Below, piece after piece: positions 51,909 to 59,715 of a DNA stretch of 64,000 bases. Position numbers and translations under genes: made by a program. Each line of letters opens with the position of its first letter. The stretch's first letter is position 1. The stretch comes from Lustribacter sp965277075. GTDB taxonomy: Bacteria; Vulcanimicrobiota; Vulcanimicrobiia; Vulcanimicrobiales; Vulcanimicrobiaceae. The stretch covers positions 2,790,001 to 2,854,000 of the forward strand of contig OZ255707.1 in assembly GCA_965277075.1 (NCBI GenBank), read 5' to 3'. The notes under the pieces were generated by a model, which was given only the letters and a program-made list of their open reading frames with translations, ran no database searches and was not told the DNA's origin.

Positions 51909-52775
51909 TTATGCAGCGGTAGATTGAAGTACGGCAGGCGGATTTTCCAGGATCATGTGACCGACAGCCGTGTTCGACGCCGGGACGTGATAGAAGCGGT
52001 AGACTTCCTTTGCGTTGAGTTCGAGTGCTCCGCGCATGATCAGCCACATCACGAGCTCGATGCCCTCGGACCCGGCTTCGCGTAAAAACTCGACGTGCTT
52101 GATGCGCGTCAACGCTTCGGGATTCGTCGCGAAATCGTCGAGGAATTTGTTATCGAAGACGCTGTTGATCAGGCCCGCGCGCGGCCCTTGCAGCTGATGC
52201 GACATGCCGCCGGTTCCAAACACGACGACGCGCAGATCTTGAGGGAACGACGCGACCGCGCGCCGGATCGCTTTGCCGAGTTCGAAGCAGCGATGACCGG
52301 TGGGCGGCGGATACTGCACGACATTGACCGCCAACGGAATTACCGGACATGGCCACGACTCCGGCTGGCCGTAGAGGAGTGAGAGGGGCACGGTCAAGCC
52401 GTGATCGACGTCCATCTTGTTGACGATGGTCATGTCGAATTCGTCGAGGATCGTCGATTGCGCGATATGCCAAGCGAGTTCCGGATGACCGTGAACGACC
52501 GGCACGGGACGCGGCCCCCAACCCTCGTCGGCGGGCGCGAACGATTCGGCGCAGCCGATCGCAAACGTCGGGATCACCTCGAGCGAGAACGCCGAGGCGT
52601 GATCGTTATACACGAGAATGATCACGTCGGGTTTGACGTCGGCGATCCATTGCTTCGAGCGTTCGAAGCCCCGAAAGAGCGGCTGCCAGTACGGTTCGTT
52701 TGATTTGCCGTTGTCGAGCGCCGCGCCGATGGCGGGGACGTGCGAGGTTGCAACCCCCGCGATTATTCTAGCCAC
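51909..52775 (-). CDS. ligB: Protocatechuate 4,5-dioxygenase beta subunit
   Basis: 288 residues from ATG 52775. Class III extradiol dioxygenase: GVATSHVPAIGAALDNGKS with the first iron histidine, VIILVYNDHASAFSLEVIPT, VVHGHPELAWHIAQSTI, and GTGGMSHQLQGPRAGLI. It opens protocatechuate between C4 and C5 with Fe(II). Overlaps ligA by 8 bases. Compare the longer LigB-like protein at 28700. Confidence 0.92.
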   Translation of the reverse strand: MARIIAGVATSHVPAIGAALDNGKSNEPYWQPLFRGFERSKQWIADVKPDVIILVYNDHASAFSLEVIPTFAIGCAESFAPADEGWGPRPVPVVHGHPELAWHIAQSTILDEFDMTIVNKMDVDHGLTVPLSLLYGQPESWPCPVIPLAVNVVQYPPPTGHRCFELGKAIRRAVASFPQDLRVVVFGTGGMSHQLQGPRAGLINSVFDNKFLDDFATNPEALTRIKHVEFLREAGSEGIELVMWLIMRGALELNAKEVYRFYHVPASNTAVGHMILENPPAVLQSTAA

Positions 52776-53160
52776 GGTTCCATTCCGATTTGGTGCGATT
52801 GCCCTCGATGTTGCGGCCGCCGTCGAGCATCATTTTGGCATACTCGGCTTGCGTCGAACCGGTCATCATCGCGGCGATCTGCTGAAACGACAAGCCGTCG
52901 TTCGCAGCAATTTTCGAGGTGAAGTAAATGTTGCCGCCGAGCTCGAGCATCTTATTCCAGTCGCGATCGAGCACGGCTTGCCGCTGCTCGGGCGTCATCG
53001 GGTACTTCGCGAGATACCCCGGTTCGTCGGCACGAAAGGCCTCCCGATTCTCAGGCTTCATCAGCGACATGCAAAACATATTGAGGTGATACCCGCGGCG
53101 CGAACGGTCGGCATCGAAAACAAACGTCCCTGGGATATCCTCAAACTCGTCGGTGCTCAC
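52768..53160 (-). CDS. ligA: Protocatechuate 4,5-dioxygenase alpha subunit
   Basis: 130 residues from GTG 53160 (GAGAGGA 8 bases upstream; TTG 53178 is an in-frame alternative). DIPGTFVFDADRSRRGYHLN and MFCMSLMKPENREAFRADEP, then YLAKYPMTPEQRQAVLDRDW are typical of the small helical LigA chain that completes the LigB active site. It is the first gene of the ligABC order on the minus strand. Named lig for lignin degradation, unlike the DNA ligase gene ligA at 20786. Confidence 0.9.
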   Translation of the reverse strand: MSTDEFEDIPGTFVFDADRSRRGYHLNMFCMSLMKPENREAFRADEPGYLAKYPMTPEQRQAVLDRDWNKMLELGGNIYFTSKIAANDGLSFQQIAAMMTGSTQAEYAKMMLDGGRNIEGNRTKSEWNRG

Positions 53161-53298
53161 CGGGCCATCCTCTCGCAATGCGCTCGCGCCTTCCTCTCAA
53201 TACGGCCCGATGCGAAGGGTTTACGCATGGGGACCCTGCTCGCTCTTCCTCCGTACAACGACCAAGCCGCGACGCGTTGCAGCCGAACGATCCGCCCC

Positions 53299-53462
53299 CA
53301 AGTGCCCCGTCTCGCAAATACCGATACAGTCGCTCGGCGCTTTTCCGCCGTCGCTGCGTCGCTCATCGCTCGAAGGGCGCTGCCCTTCCACGCTCTTCGC
53401 TCCTTGCGACAACGAAAATCGCTGTCGCTTGGTGTATCGCCATTTACGAGACGGGGCACTAG
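53299..53462. repeat. CTAG-type inverted-repeat element, copy C
   Basis: 164 bp. Left end CAAGTGCCCCGTCTCGCAAAT; right end reverse complemented CTAGTGCCCCGTCTCGTAAAT, differing at two positions. Its interior is nearly identical to copy B over its length. The left flank is CAAG, a single change from CTAG. The right CTAG holds the stop of the CdiI_2 immunity gene. Confidence 0.85.
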
Positions 53463-53773
53463 CCGCGTTCCTCGACGTCGCGCAAAGCTTCTACGAAGCG
53501 GTCGGCCAGCGCATGCGCGTCAACCGGCGCGGCGAACGCGACCTCGCAACCGAGATTCGCGAGCGCCTCGGCGAACGCGGCGTGCGTCGACGTCGTCGCG
53601 CGCAAGCGCACGAGCTCCATCAGTGCGGCGCGCCGGTGCGGCGCGCCCGTCTCATTGCAATATGCTGCGATCGCGCCGCCGACCGATCCGTACGTCGCCG
53701 CAATGTCGAGGTTGAAGTAGGCACCGAACAGCTGGCACAGTTCGGGATAATCGGGTCGCCGCGAAGCGATCAT
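53459..53773 (-). CDS. CdiI_2-type contact-dependent growth inhibition immunity protein
   Basis: 104 residues. YPELCQLFGAYFNLDIAATY is the recognisable CdiI_2 start, followed by the helical body GAIAAYCNETGAPHRRAALM and ALADRFVEALRDVEE. It should bind and neutralise the toxin encoded just upstream, whose stop it overlaps by 4 bases (ATGA). The stop codon is inside the end of repeat copy C. Assigned by context and N-terminal motif; the family is variable. Confidence 0.68.
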   Translation of the reverse strand: MIASRRPDYPELCQLFGAYFNLDIAATYGSVGGAIAAYCNETGAPHRRAALMELVRLRATTSTHAAFAEALANLGCEVAFAAPVDAHALADRFVEALRDVEERG

Positions 53774-54537
53774 GGTAGACGGTTTCCTCGTGCGTCGACC
53801 TCGGGCCGACGGGTATCGGGATATGTCGTGAGGACGCGATAGCCCTCGGGGAACGACGGGTCTTTGATGAGGACGACGGTTGCCGTCGAGCTGGGAATCA
53901 GCGTCGGCTTCCCGGCGTCGACGTCGCTCTTGAGCGTCGAAGACCCGACGGGGCGCCCCAAATCGACGCGCGACAACGCGGCTTTCAGGCGGCCCGAATC
54001 GGCGAGGAATGCGCCGATCTCCGCTTGGTTTTCCGGATTGGCGATCGTTTCGTTGGTCGCGAATTGCGCGTCGCTCAGAGACGCGTAACTTCCGACGGCC
54101 CGAAGCAAGGGCGACGCCGCGAGCCGCGCGATGTTATCGCCGAGCGACGTTCCGACGTGCCGCTCCAGCGCGTGCGTCTGACCGGGCGCATTCGGATCGA
54201 GCGATTCGATCTTGGTAAGATCCTGGCTCGGAAAGCGCAGGCTCCGGCCGTTCACGGTGCTGACCTGATGCGCTCCCGCGCTGATCGCCGCAGCGGAGCC
54301 GGAGGTCGTTGCCAAGGCAACACCGATCGCGCCCCGGACGCGTGTCAAGCGGTCCGCCGGTATCCCGGCGACGTATCGGTCCGATGGTTGTACGCGGCCG
54401 GACACCGTTCCGGAAACTCGCTCGAAGCGCGGCGAAAACCCCGTCGCGATCGCGGGCAAATTGGCCGGGCCGACGCGGAGCGTCACGCAGGCTGATCCAT
54501 GATGCCTGCCCATCACGCCGGGGAAGACCGTCCGCAA
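53770..54537 (-). CDS. RNase A-like CdiA-CT toxin domain protein
   Basis: 255 residues from TTG 54537 (start unclear). The C-terminal half carries the bacterial RNase A-like domain: HALERHVGTSLGDNIARLAA (HVG motif with catalytic His), YASLSDAQFATNETI, TVVLIKDPSFPEGYRVLTTY ending YPDTRR. The N-terminal 110 residues are Ala/Ser-rich and have no recognised export or adhesin part. In CDI systems such domains sit at the end of giant CdiA proteins; here the toxin is on its own, upstream of its immunity gene. Confidence 0.7.
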   Translation of the reverse strand: MRTVFPGVMGRHHGSACVTLRVGPANLPAIATGFSPRFERVSGTVSGRVQPSDRYVAGIPADRLTRVRGAIGVALATTSGSAAAISAGAHQVSTVNGRSLRFPSQDLTKIESLDPNAPGQTHALERHVGTSLGDNIARLAASPLLRAVGSYASLSDAQFATNETIANPENQAEIGAFLADSGRLKAALSRVDLGRPVGSSTLKSDVDAGKPTLIPSSTATVVLIKDPSFPEGYRVLTTYPDTRRPEVDARGNRLP

Positions 54538-54572
54538 GGTTCAATCGATTATACAAATGGAGAAGCTCGCTC

Positions 54573-54601
54573 TTGCATTTGGCCAACGACGAGCGTATGC
54601 T
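54573..54601 (+). promoter_or_regulatory. Putative sigma-70 promoter
   Basis: TTGCAT and TATGCT are separated by 17 bases and lie about 60 bases before the GTG at 54660. A GAGGAG ribosome-binding site precedes the gene. Confidence 0.4.
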
Positions 54602-54659
54602 GTTAGCGGTCTTATCTAGCCCTTTCGTACGTGGATTCGACCAGAGGAGAACAGAGCAA

Positions 54660-54920
54660 GTGAAGTTTGATCAATGGATCGATTCGGTCAACGACGCGGT
54701 CCGCGCACGCTTGGGAAGCCAGGTTCGTACCGAGGAGATTTCGTGGGACTCCGCCCACTGGGTGAGTGCTGCCGGCAACGCCGTTGCCTCGCTCCAGGAA
54801 AATGAAACGGCCGCGACGATTTCGTTCGACAACGGCGACCGCATGTCGGTCGAGTTCCAGAACGTCGCCGAAGGCAATCCGGAACGCGTCGGCGAGGCGA
54901 TCGCAGCGCACCTGCGCTGA
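54660..54920 (+). CDS. Hypothetical protein (86 residues)
   Basis: From GTG 54660 with GAGGAG about 10 bases before. KFDQWIDSVNDAVRARLGSQ, then HWVSAAGNAVASLQENETAA, TISFDNGDRMSVEFQNVAEG. No family recognised. Its codon use agrees with its neighbours and it follows a decent promoter, so it is probably real. It precedes another small gene and the TPR/ATP-grasp gene. Confidence 0.55.
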   Translation: MKFDQWIDSVNDAVRARLGSQVRTEEISWDSAHWVSAAGNAVASLQENETAATISFDNGDRMSVEFQNVAEGNPERVGEAIAAHLR

Positions 54921-54955
54921 ACCTGGGCCAATGTCGTGCCTGCGGCGCTGGACGC

Positions 54956-55351
54956 GTGGCCCGTGCGCCGCGCTTCGGTGCCGCCTACACTGTTGGCGTG
55001 TTTACCGGTCCTTCCGCGCAGGCGTTCGCTACGGCAACCGCCCCGCTCATCTCCAATTTCGGCGACAGCTTGATGTTATGGCGCGACGGCAATGTCGTGC
55101 ATTGGGCCTACGACGCCCAAACGATCGTGGTCGAGTTGCAATTCGACGGAACCGTCGAGGCGACGTTCACCGATCGGCCGTCAACCGACGAAATCAGCGG
55201 CGCGGGAGCAGTCGCGGTCTACCGGCGCGCCGGCTGCAGCGACCACCGTTATCGGCTGACGCCGGGCGGCTGCAGCGCGATGGTCGCGGATATGATGGCG
55301 TTTTTCTCCGGCGAACGCGAACCGCTTTTCCTTTTCGCCGGCGTTCGCTAA
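54956..55351 (+). CDS. Hypothetical protein (131 residues)
   Basis: From GTG 54956. FTGPSAQAFATATAPLISNF and SLMLWRDGNVVHWAYDAQTI, then GGCSAMVADMMAFFSGEREP. Possible small alpha/beta protein; no family recognised. A later start at GTG 54995 is possible. It lies 33 bases before the TPR/ATP-grasp gene. Two more cysteines are in AGCSDHRYR and GGCSAMV. Confidence 0.5.
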   Translation: MARAPRFGAAYTVGVFTGPSAQAFATATAPLISNFGDSLMLWRDGNVVHWAYDAQTIVVELQFDGTVEATFTDRPSTDEISGAGAVAVYRRAGCSDHRYRLTPGGCSAMVADMMAFFSGEREPLFLFAGVR

Positions 55352-55384
55352 CCCGCCGCAGGCGCGGCATCCGGGACGTCGGCT

Positions 55385-56869
55385 GTGACGCTCGTACCCG
55401 GTAGCACGATGGCGATGCGCGTCACGGCGGAGCCGTTTTTCGGAACCGACGTGGTGGGACGCATCGACGCGCTGATCGCCGCCGAACCCGACGCGGTTTA
55501 TCTGCGCTTCGCTCGAGCGTGCGCGCTACAAGACCTCTGCCGGAATGCGGACGCCGAGCGCGCGTATATCGACGTGCTCGCACGGGAGCCGGCGCACTTC
55601 GGTGCGCTCACCAATCTCGGGACGTTACTGCACGCTGCCGAACGGCGCGACGTCGCGCGGGCGCTCTACACCAAAGCGGCACTCGAACATCCCGATGAAC
55701 CGATGGCATACGTCAACCTCGGCAACGCGCTTGCTGAAGACGGTGACATCGATGCGGCCATCGCGACCTACGAGCGCGCCTTTACGTCGACACCGGGTTA
55801 TCCTAACGCGCACTTTGCGCTCTCGCTGCTGTATCGCGCACTCGGTCGTACGGACGAAGCGCTCCGGCACCATCAGCTCGCGTTTGCAAAACCGACCGTT
55901 TCGGTTTCTCCGGCGTTGCTCGAGGGGACGCCGGTCGACGTGTTGCTGCTGCTCGCGGCAAACGGCGGAAACGTTGTCACCGCGCCGCTGATCGACCGTC
56001 GGACGGTTCGTTTGTATCGGCTCGTCGTCGAGGGCTACGACGCAGCGATGGAGCTTCCGCCGCACCATGTCGTCTTCAACGCCGTCGGCGATGCCGATCG
56101 TGCCGCGTCTGCGCTACGCATCGCCGCGACGATCGTCGAACGTTCGGCCGCGCCGGCGATCAACGCACCGTCTCGCGTCCTTGCAACCGGACGCGCCGGC
56201 GTGACGCACGCCCTCGGAACGATTTCGCACGTCGTCGCGCCGCACACGCGATTGCTTCCGCGCCACGACGTGACGGCAGAAGCGCTCGCGAGCGCGGGAT
56301 TCGCGTTTCCATTGCTGCTGCGTTCGCCCGGTTTTCACACCGGACAACATTTCGTGTACGTGCCGTCGGCGCCGGCGTTGCCGTCGTTGCGCGACGTGCT
56401 GCCGGGCGACGATCTGCTCGCGATTGCGTTCCTCGACGGTCGCGGCAGCGACGGCAACTTTCGCAAATATCGCGTGCTCTTCATCGACGGCCGGCTCTAC
56501 CCACTGCACCTCGCCATTTCGGCGCTTTGGAAAGTGCATTACTTTTCCGCTGATATGTCCGCGCGTGACGACCACCGGGCCGAAGAAGGGCGCTTTCTCG
56601 CCGACATGCGAGCGGTGCTCGGCGACGACGTCGTCGCCGCGCTCGAGCGCATCGCGGCGACGCTCGGCCTCGACTACGGCGGGATCGACTTCGGCCTCGA
56701 CGCGGCCGGCAACGTTCTCGTTTACGAAGCGAACGCGACGATGGCGGTGTTTCCCGCACCGCCCGACGAGCGTTTCGCATATCGCCGGCCGGCCGTCGAT
56801 CGCGTTCTCGATGCGGCGCACGCGTTGGTTCGAACGCGCGCCGAACGCGGAGGTTACGTCGAAGCGTAG
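55385..56869 (+). CDS. TPR-repeat/ATP-grasp fusion protein
   Basis: 494 residues. Residues 20-160 are TPR-like repeats (VYLRFARACALQDLCRNADA, LGTLLHAAERRDVARALYTK, AYVNLGNALAEDGDIDAAIA, HFALSLLYRALGRTDEALRH). After residue 180, an ATP-grasp domain: LRSPGFHTGQHFVYVPSAPA (glycine-rich loop), LDGRGSDGNFRKYRVLFIDG, LDYGGIDFGLDAAGNVLVYE ANATM with the Mg-binding Asp/Glu/Asn set. Such enzymes form amide or thioester bonds with ATP. The substrate is unknown. It overlaps the convergent amidohydrolase by 16 bases. Confidence 0.8.
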   Translation: MTLVPGSTMAMRVTAEPFFGTDVVGRIDALIAAEPDAVYLRFARACALQDLCRNADAERAYIDVLAREPAHFGALTNLGTLLHAAERRDVARALYTKAALEHPDEPMAYVNLGNALAEDGDIDAAIATYERAFTSTPGYPNAHFALSLLYRALGRTDEALRHHQLAFAKPTVSVSPALLEGTPVDVLLLLAANGGNVVTAPLIDRRTVRLYRLVVEGYDAAMELPPHHVVFNAVGDADRAASALRIAATIVERSAAPAINAPSRVLATGRAGVTHALGTISHVVAPHTRLLPRHDVTAEALASAGFAFPLLLRSPGFHTGQHFVYVPSAPALPSLRDVLPGDDLLAIAFLDGRGSDGNFRKYRVLFIDGRLYPLHLAISALWKVHYFSADMSARDDHRAEEGRFLADMRAVLGDDVVAALERIAATLGLDYGGIDFGLDAAGNVLVYEANATMAVFPAPPDERFAYRRPAVDRVLDAAHALVRTRAERGGYVEA

Positions 56870-57813
56870 ATCCGGTCGCCGAAGAGTGCCCGCAGATTGC
56901 CCGAATCGATCTGTGCGATCGCGTCGGCATCGAGCCCGCTGGCGGCAAGATAGTCGGCCGCGAGTTGATGCGCTTCACCCTTCCAAAACGGCCAGTCCGT
57001 CCCGAAGACGAGCCGGTCGATACCGAATGTCGCGATTGCCGCGTGCAGCGATGGCCCGTGACCGTTGACCGTGTCATACCAAAAGCGGCGCGCGTTCTCG
57101 CTCGGTACGCCTTTGCCGGGCATGAAGCGCTGCGCCATGTGATCGAGCCGCTGGATCAAGAACGGCAACGTGCCGCCGAGGTGCGGCACGATCAGCTTGA
57201 TGTTCGGAAACCGCTGGACGAAGCCGGCTTGCATGAACTCAAGGACGGTCGCCGTGTCCTCGAACGGTGCGCCGAGCGGCCACGCGAGCCCGCTGTCTTT
57301 GAGCGATTGCGACCCGCACGCAAGCCCCGCCGGATGGAGAAACAGCACGCTGCCGCGCCGGTCGAGTTCCGCGTAGATCGGATCGAATAGCGAATCGGCT
57401 GGGCTCATTCCGAGAACGGACGTCGTGACCGTCAGACCCCAAAAATTCAGGTCGTCGAGGCAACGCGCGACTTCGTCGAGCGAGGCGCCGACGTGCGGCA
57501 TCGGTAGCACGCCGAACGCCGCAAACCGGTCGGGTTGGTCGTGCACGAGTTCGGCGTAGAGGTCGTTGACGAAGCGTGCGCCGCCGACGGCACCGGCTTC
57601 CTCGTGGAAATACGGCGCAATGCCGGATACCGAGAGAATCTGACGGTCGACACCGCCGCGTTCCATGGCGGCAAAGCGCTCGGTAAAATCGGACTCACGC
57701 GTTTGATGAAGCAAGCGAAACCCCGGCTCGAGCTGTTCGGTAGTCGCGCCGTAGCCCTTCAGCACGGCGAGGTATTCGGGCGAAAAATAGTGGGCGTGAA
57801 CATCGATGCGCAT
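56854..57813 (-). CDS. Amidohydrolase (ACMSD-like decarboxylase/hydrolase)
   Basis: 319 residues from ATG 57813; an in-frame ATG at 57825 is possible. MRIDVHAHYFSPEYLAVLKG has the HxH metal pair; VLFLHPAGLACGSQSLK, IPHLGG-type VPHLGGTLPFLIQRLDHMAQ and VFGTDWPFWKGEAHQLAADY are typical of the ACMSD/gamma-resorcylate decarboxylase family (COG2159). It could be a decarboxylase or hydrolase of an aromatic ring-opened product. Not clearly LigJ. It converges with the TPR/ATP-grasp gene by 16 bases and is divergent from LysR. Confidence 0.8.
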   Translation of the reverse strand: MRIDVHAHYFSPEYLAVLKGYGATTEQLEPGFRLLHQTRESDFTERFAAMERGGVDRQILSVSGIAPYFHEEAGAVGGARFVNDLYAELVHDQPDRFAAFGVLPMPHVGASLDEVARCLDDLNFWGLTVTTSVLGMSPADSLFDPIYAELDRRGSVLFLHPAGLACGSQSLKDSGLAWPLGAPFEDTATVLEFMQAGFVQRFPNIKLIVPHLGGTLPFLIQRLDHMAQRFMPGKGVPSENARRFWYDTVNGHGPSLHAAIATFGIDRLVFGTDWPFWKGEAHQLAADYLAASGLDADAIAQIDSGNLRALFGDRIYAST

Positions 57814-57943
57814 GTGTGGGCGCATTTCCGCGAGAACGAGTGTCATCCCGCCGCAAGGAACGCGAAAACCGATTGCATATTAGATGTCGCACGGTTATCG
57901 CTTGAGGCTTCGTCCGTGCAATCGGAACATGAAAGCGGGCACG

Positions 57944-58855
57944 ATGGATATCGATGCGTTACGCTACTTCGCCGCGGCGGCGAAAGAAGAGCATTTCGGC
58001 CGCGCCGCCGACGTCTTGTCGATCTCGCAGCCGGCGCTGAGCCGGAGCATCGCGCGACTCGAAGAGTATTATGGCATCGCGCTCTTCGAACGCGACGGAC
58101 GCGGCATCCGCATCACCCGTTCGGGCCGGGCGCTGTTACGCCGAGTCGAGCGGATCATCGCCGAGCTGGAGGACGCGCGCCGTGAAATGCACGACCTGGC
58201 GGAAGAGCGCCGTAGCCGCCCGATCGCGCTCGGCTTTTTCGCGACGCTCGGCGTGCAGGTGATCCCCGAAGTGATCAAGCGTTTTCGCGAAACGCTACCG
58301 GACGCGGAGTTCCGGTTGCTCCAGGGTCCGAGCCCGCTCTTGCAGCAGCGGCTGATGAGCGGTGAAATCGATCTCTGCATTTCGGCCCCGCGCTTCAGCG
58401 AAGTTGCGATCGAGTGGCTGCCGCTGTGGGACGAAGAGCTCGTCGCGCTGATGCCGAGCAATCATCGCCTCGCCGCCAACGCGTCGCTCGAGTTGATCGA
58501 TCTCGCGCACGATCCGTTCGTCGCGCTCAAGCCGGGTTACGGGTTGCGCGCGTCGGTCGAAGATCTGTGCCGTGAAGCCGGCTACACGCCGCAGATCGCG
58601 TTCGAAGGCGAAGAAGTGGCGACGTTGCGCGGCCTGGTCGGCGCGGGATTCGGCGTGTCGCTCGTGCCGAAGAATCCGCGCCAGACCGACGTCAACACGG
58701 TCGCCCTGCCCGTCCATGCACCGCGTTGCTATCGCAGGTTCGGCTTGTCGTGGGCACGGGGCCGCTATCTTCCGCAGCGCACGCTCGCCTTCCGTGATTT
58801 CGTCGTCGACGCGTTGCAGCATCGCGAGCGATCGGGTCGCGTCAAAACGGCATGA
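57944..58855 (+). CDS. LysR family transcriptional regulator
   Basis: 303 residues from ATG 57944. The winged helix is at the N-terminus (MDIDALRYFAAAAKEEHFGR, AADVLSISQPALSRSIARLE, YYGIALFERDGRGIRITRSG) and the periplasmic-binding-like effector domain after residue 90 (PIALGFFATLGVQVIPEVIK; GFGVSLVPKNPRQTDVN). It is the first gene of the LivHMGF/Rieske cluster and overlaps livH by 4 bases, so it likely regulates its own operon. Confidence 0.9.
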   Translation: MDIDALRYFAAAAKEEHFGRAADVLSISQPALSRSIARLEEYYGIALFERDGRGIRITRSGRALLRRVERIIAELEDARREMHDLAEERRSRPIALGFFATLGVQVIPEVIKRFRETLPDAEFRLLQGPSPLLQQRLMSGEIDLCISAPRFSEVAIEWLPLWDEELVALMPSNHRLAANASLELIDLAHDPFVALKPGYGLRASVEDLCREAGYTPQIAFEGEEVATLRGLVGAGFGVSLVPKNPRQTDVNTVALPVHAPRCYRRFGLSWARGRYLPQRTLAFRDFVVDALQHRERSGRVKTA

Positions 58856-59715
58856 TCGGGAACTTTCTCTACATCGTCTTCTCGGGCGTCGCCTACGGCG
58901 TACTGCTGTTCTTGATGTCGGCCGGCCTCGCGGTGACGCAAGGTCTGATGCGCTTCGCAAACCTCGCGCATGCCGCGTTCGCGATGCTCGGCGGCTATCT
59001 GGCCGTGACGCTGATGAACGCTTACGGCTGGCCGTTTCTGCTGACCCTGCCGGTCGCGGCGATCGGTACCGCCGTGTTTGCCGCGATTCTCGAACGCGTG
59101 CTGTTTCGGCGCTTCTACAACGTCTCGCAGCTCTATCAGATCATGCTGACCGTCGGGATCGTCTCGATGTCGGTCGCGGCGGTGACCTTCATTTGGGGTT
59201 CCGTGAATCAGCCGGTCAAGATGCCGTCGTATTTGAGCGGCAGCATCGCGATCGGCGCGTTCGATATCGACGTGTACCGCCTGTTCCTGATCGTCGCCGG
59301 TGGGCTCGTGGTCGCGGCGCTCATCTACGGGATCGACCGCACGAGTTTCGGTGCGAAGATTCGCGCGGCGGTCGACAACCGGCGTGTCGCGATGAGCTGC
59401 GGCATCAACGTCGACCGGCTCTTCATGTCGGCGTTCTTCATCGGCAGCGCACTTGCCGGACTGGGCGGCGCACTGAGCATCAACCTCGTTGGTTTGAGCC
59501 CGACGTTCGCGCTCGACTTTCTCGCCTTCGTTCTGATCGTGGTCACGTTAGGCGGAAACGGTTCGATGAAAGGCACGCTCGCCGCAGCGCTCTTGCTCGG
59601 CATCGTTGACGTCGCGGGCAAGTATTACGTCCCGCAAACGGGACCGTTTATCATCTACGCGTTGACCGTCATCGTGCTCTTTTGGCGCCCGAACGGCCTG
59701 TTCGCACCGGCATGA
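58852..59715 (+). CDS. livH: Branched-chain amino acid/aromatic ABC permease LivH
   Basis: 287 residues from ATG 58852. Seven to eight transmembrane helices. The signature ANLAHAAFAMLGGYLAVTL (GxxNLAHG-like, here with variations), RTSFGAKIRAAVDNRRVAMS and LGGALSINLVGLSPTFALDF match LivH. ATGA overlap with the LysR gene. It forms a channel with LivM. Confidence 0.93.
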   Translation: MIGNFLYIVFSGVAYGVLLFLMSAGLAVTQGLMRFANLAHAAFAMLGGYLAVTLMNAYGWPFLLTLPVAAIGTAVFAAILERVLFRRFYNVSQLYQIMLTVGIVSMSVAAVTFIWGSVNQPVKMPSYLSGSIAIGAFDIDVYRLFLIVAGGLVVAALIYGIDRTSFGAKIRAAVDNRRVAMSCGINVDRLFMSAFFIGSALAGLGGALSINLVGLSPTFALDFLAFVLIVVTLGGNGSMKGTLAAALLLGIVDVAGKYYVPQTGPFIIYALTVIVLFWRPNGLFAPA

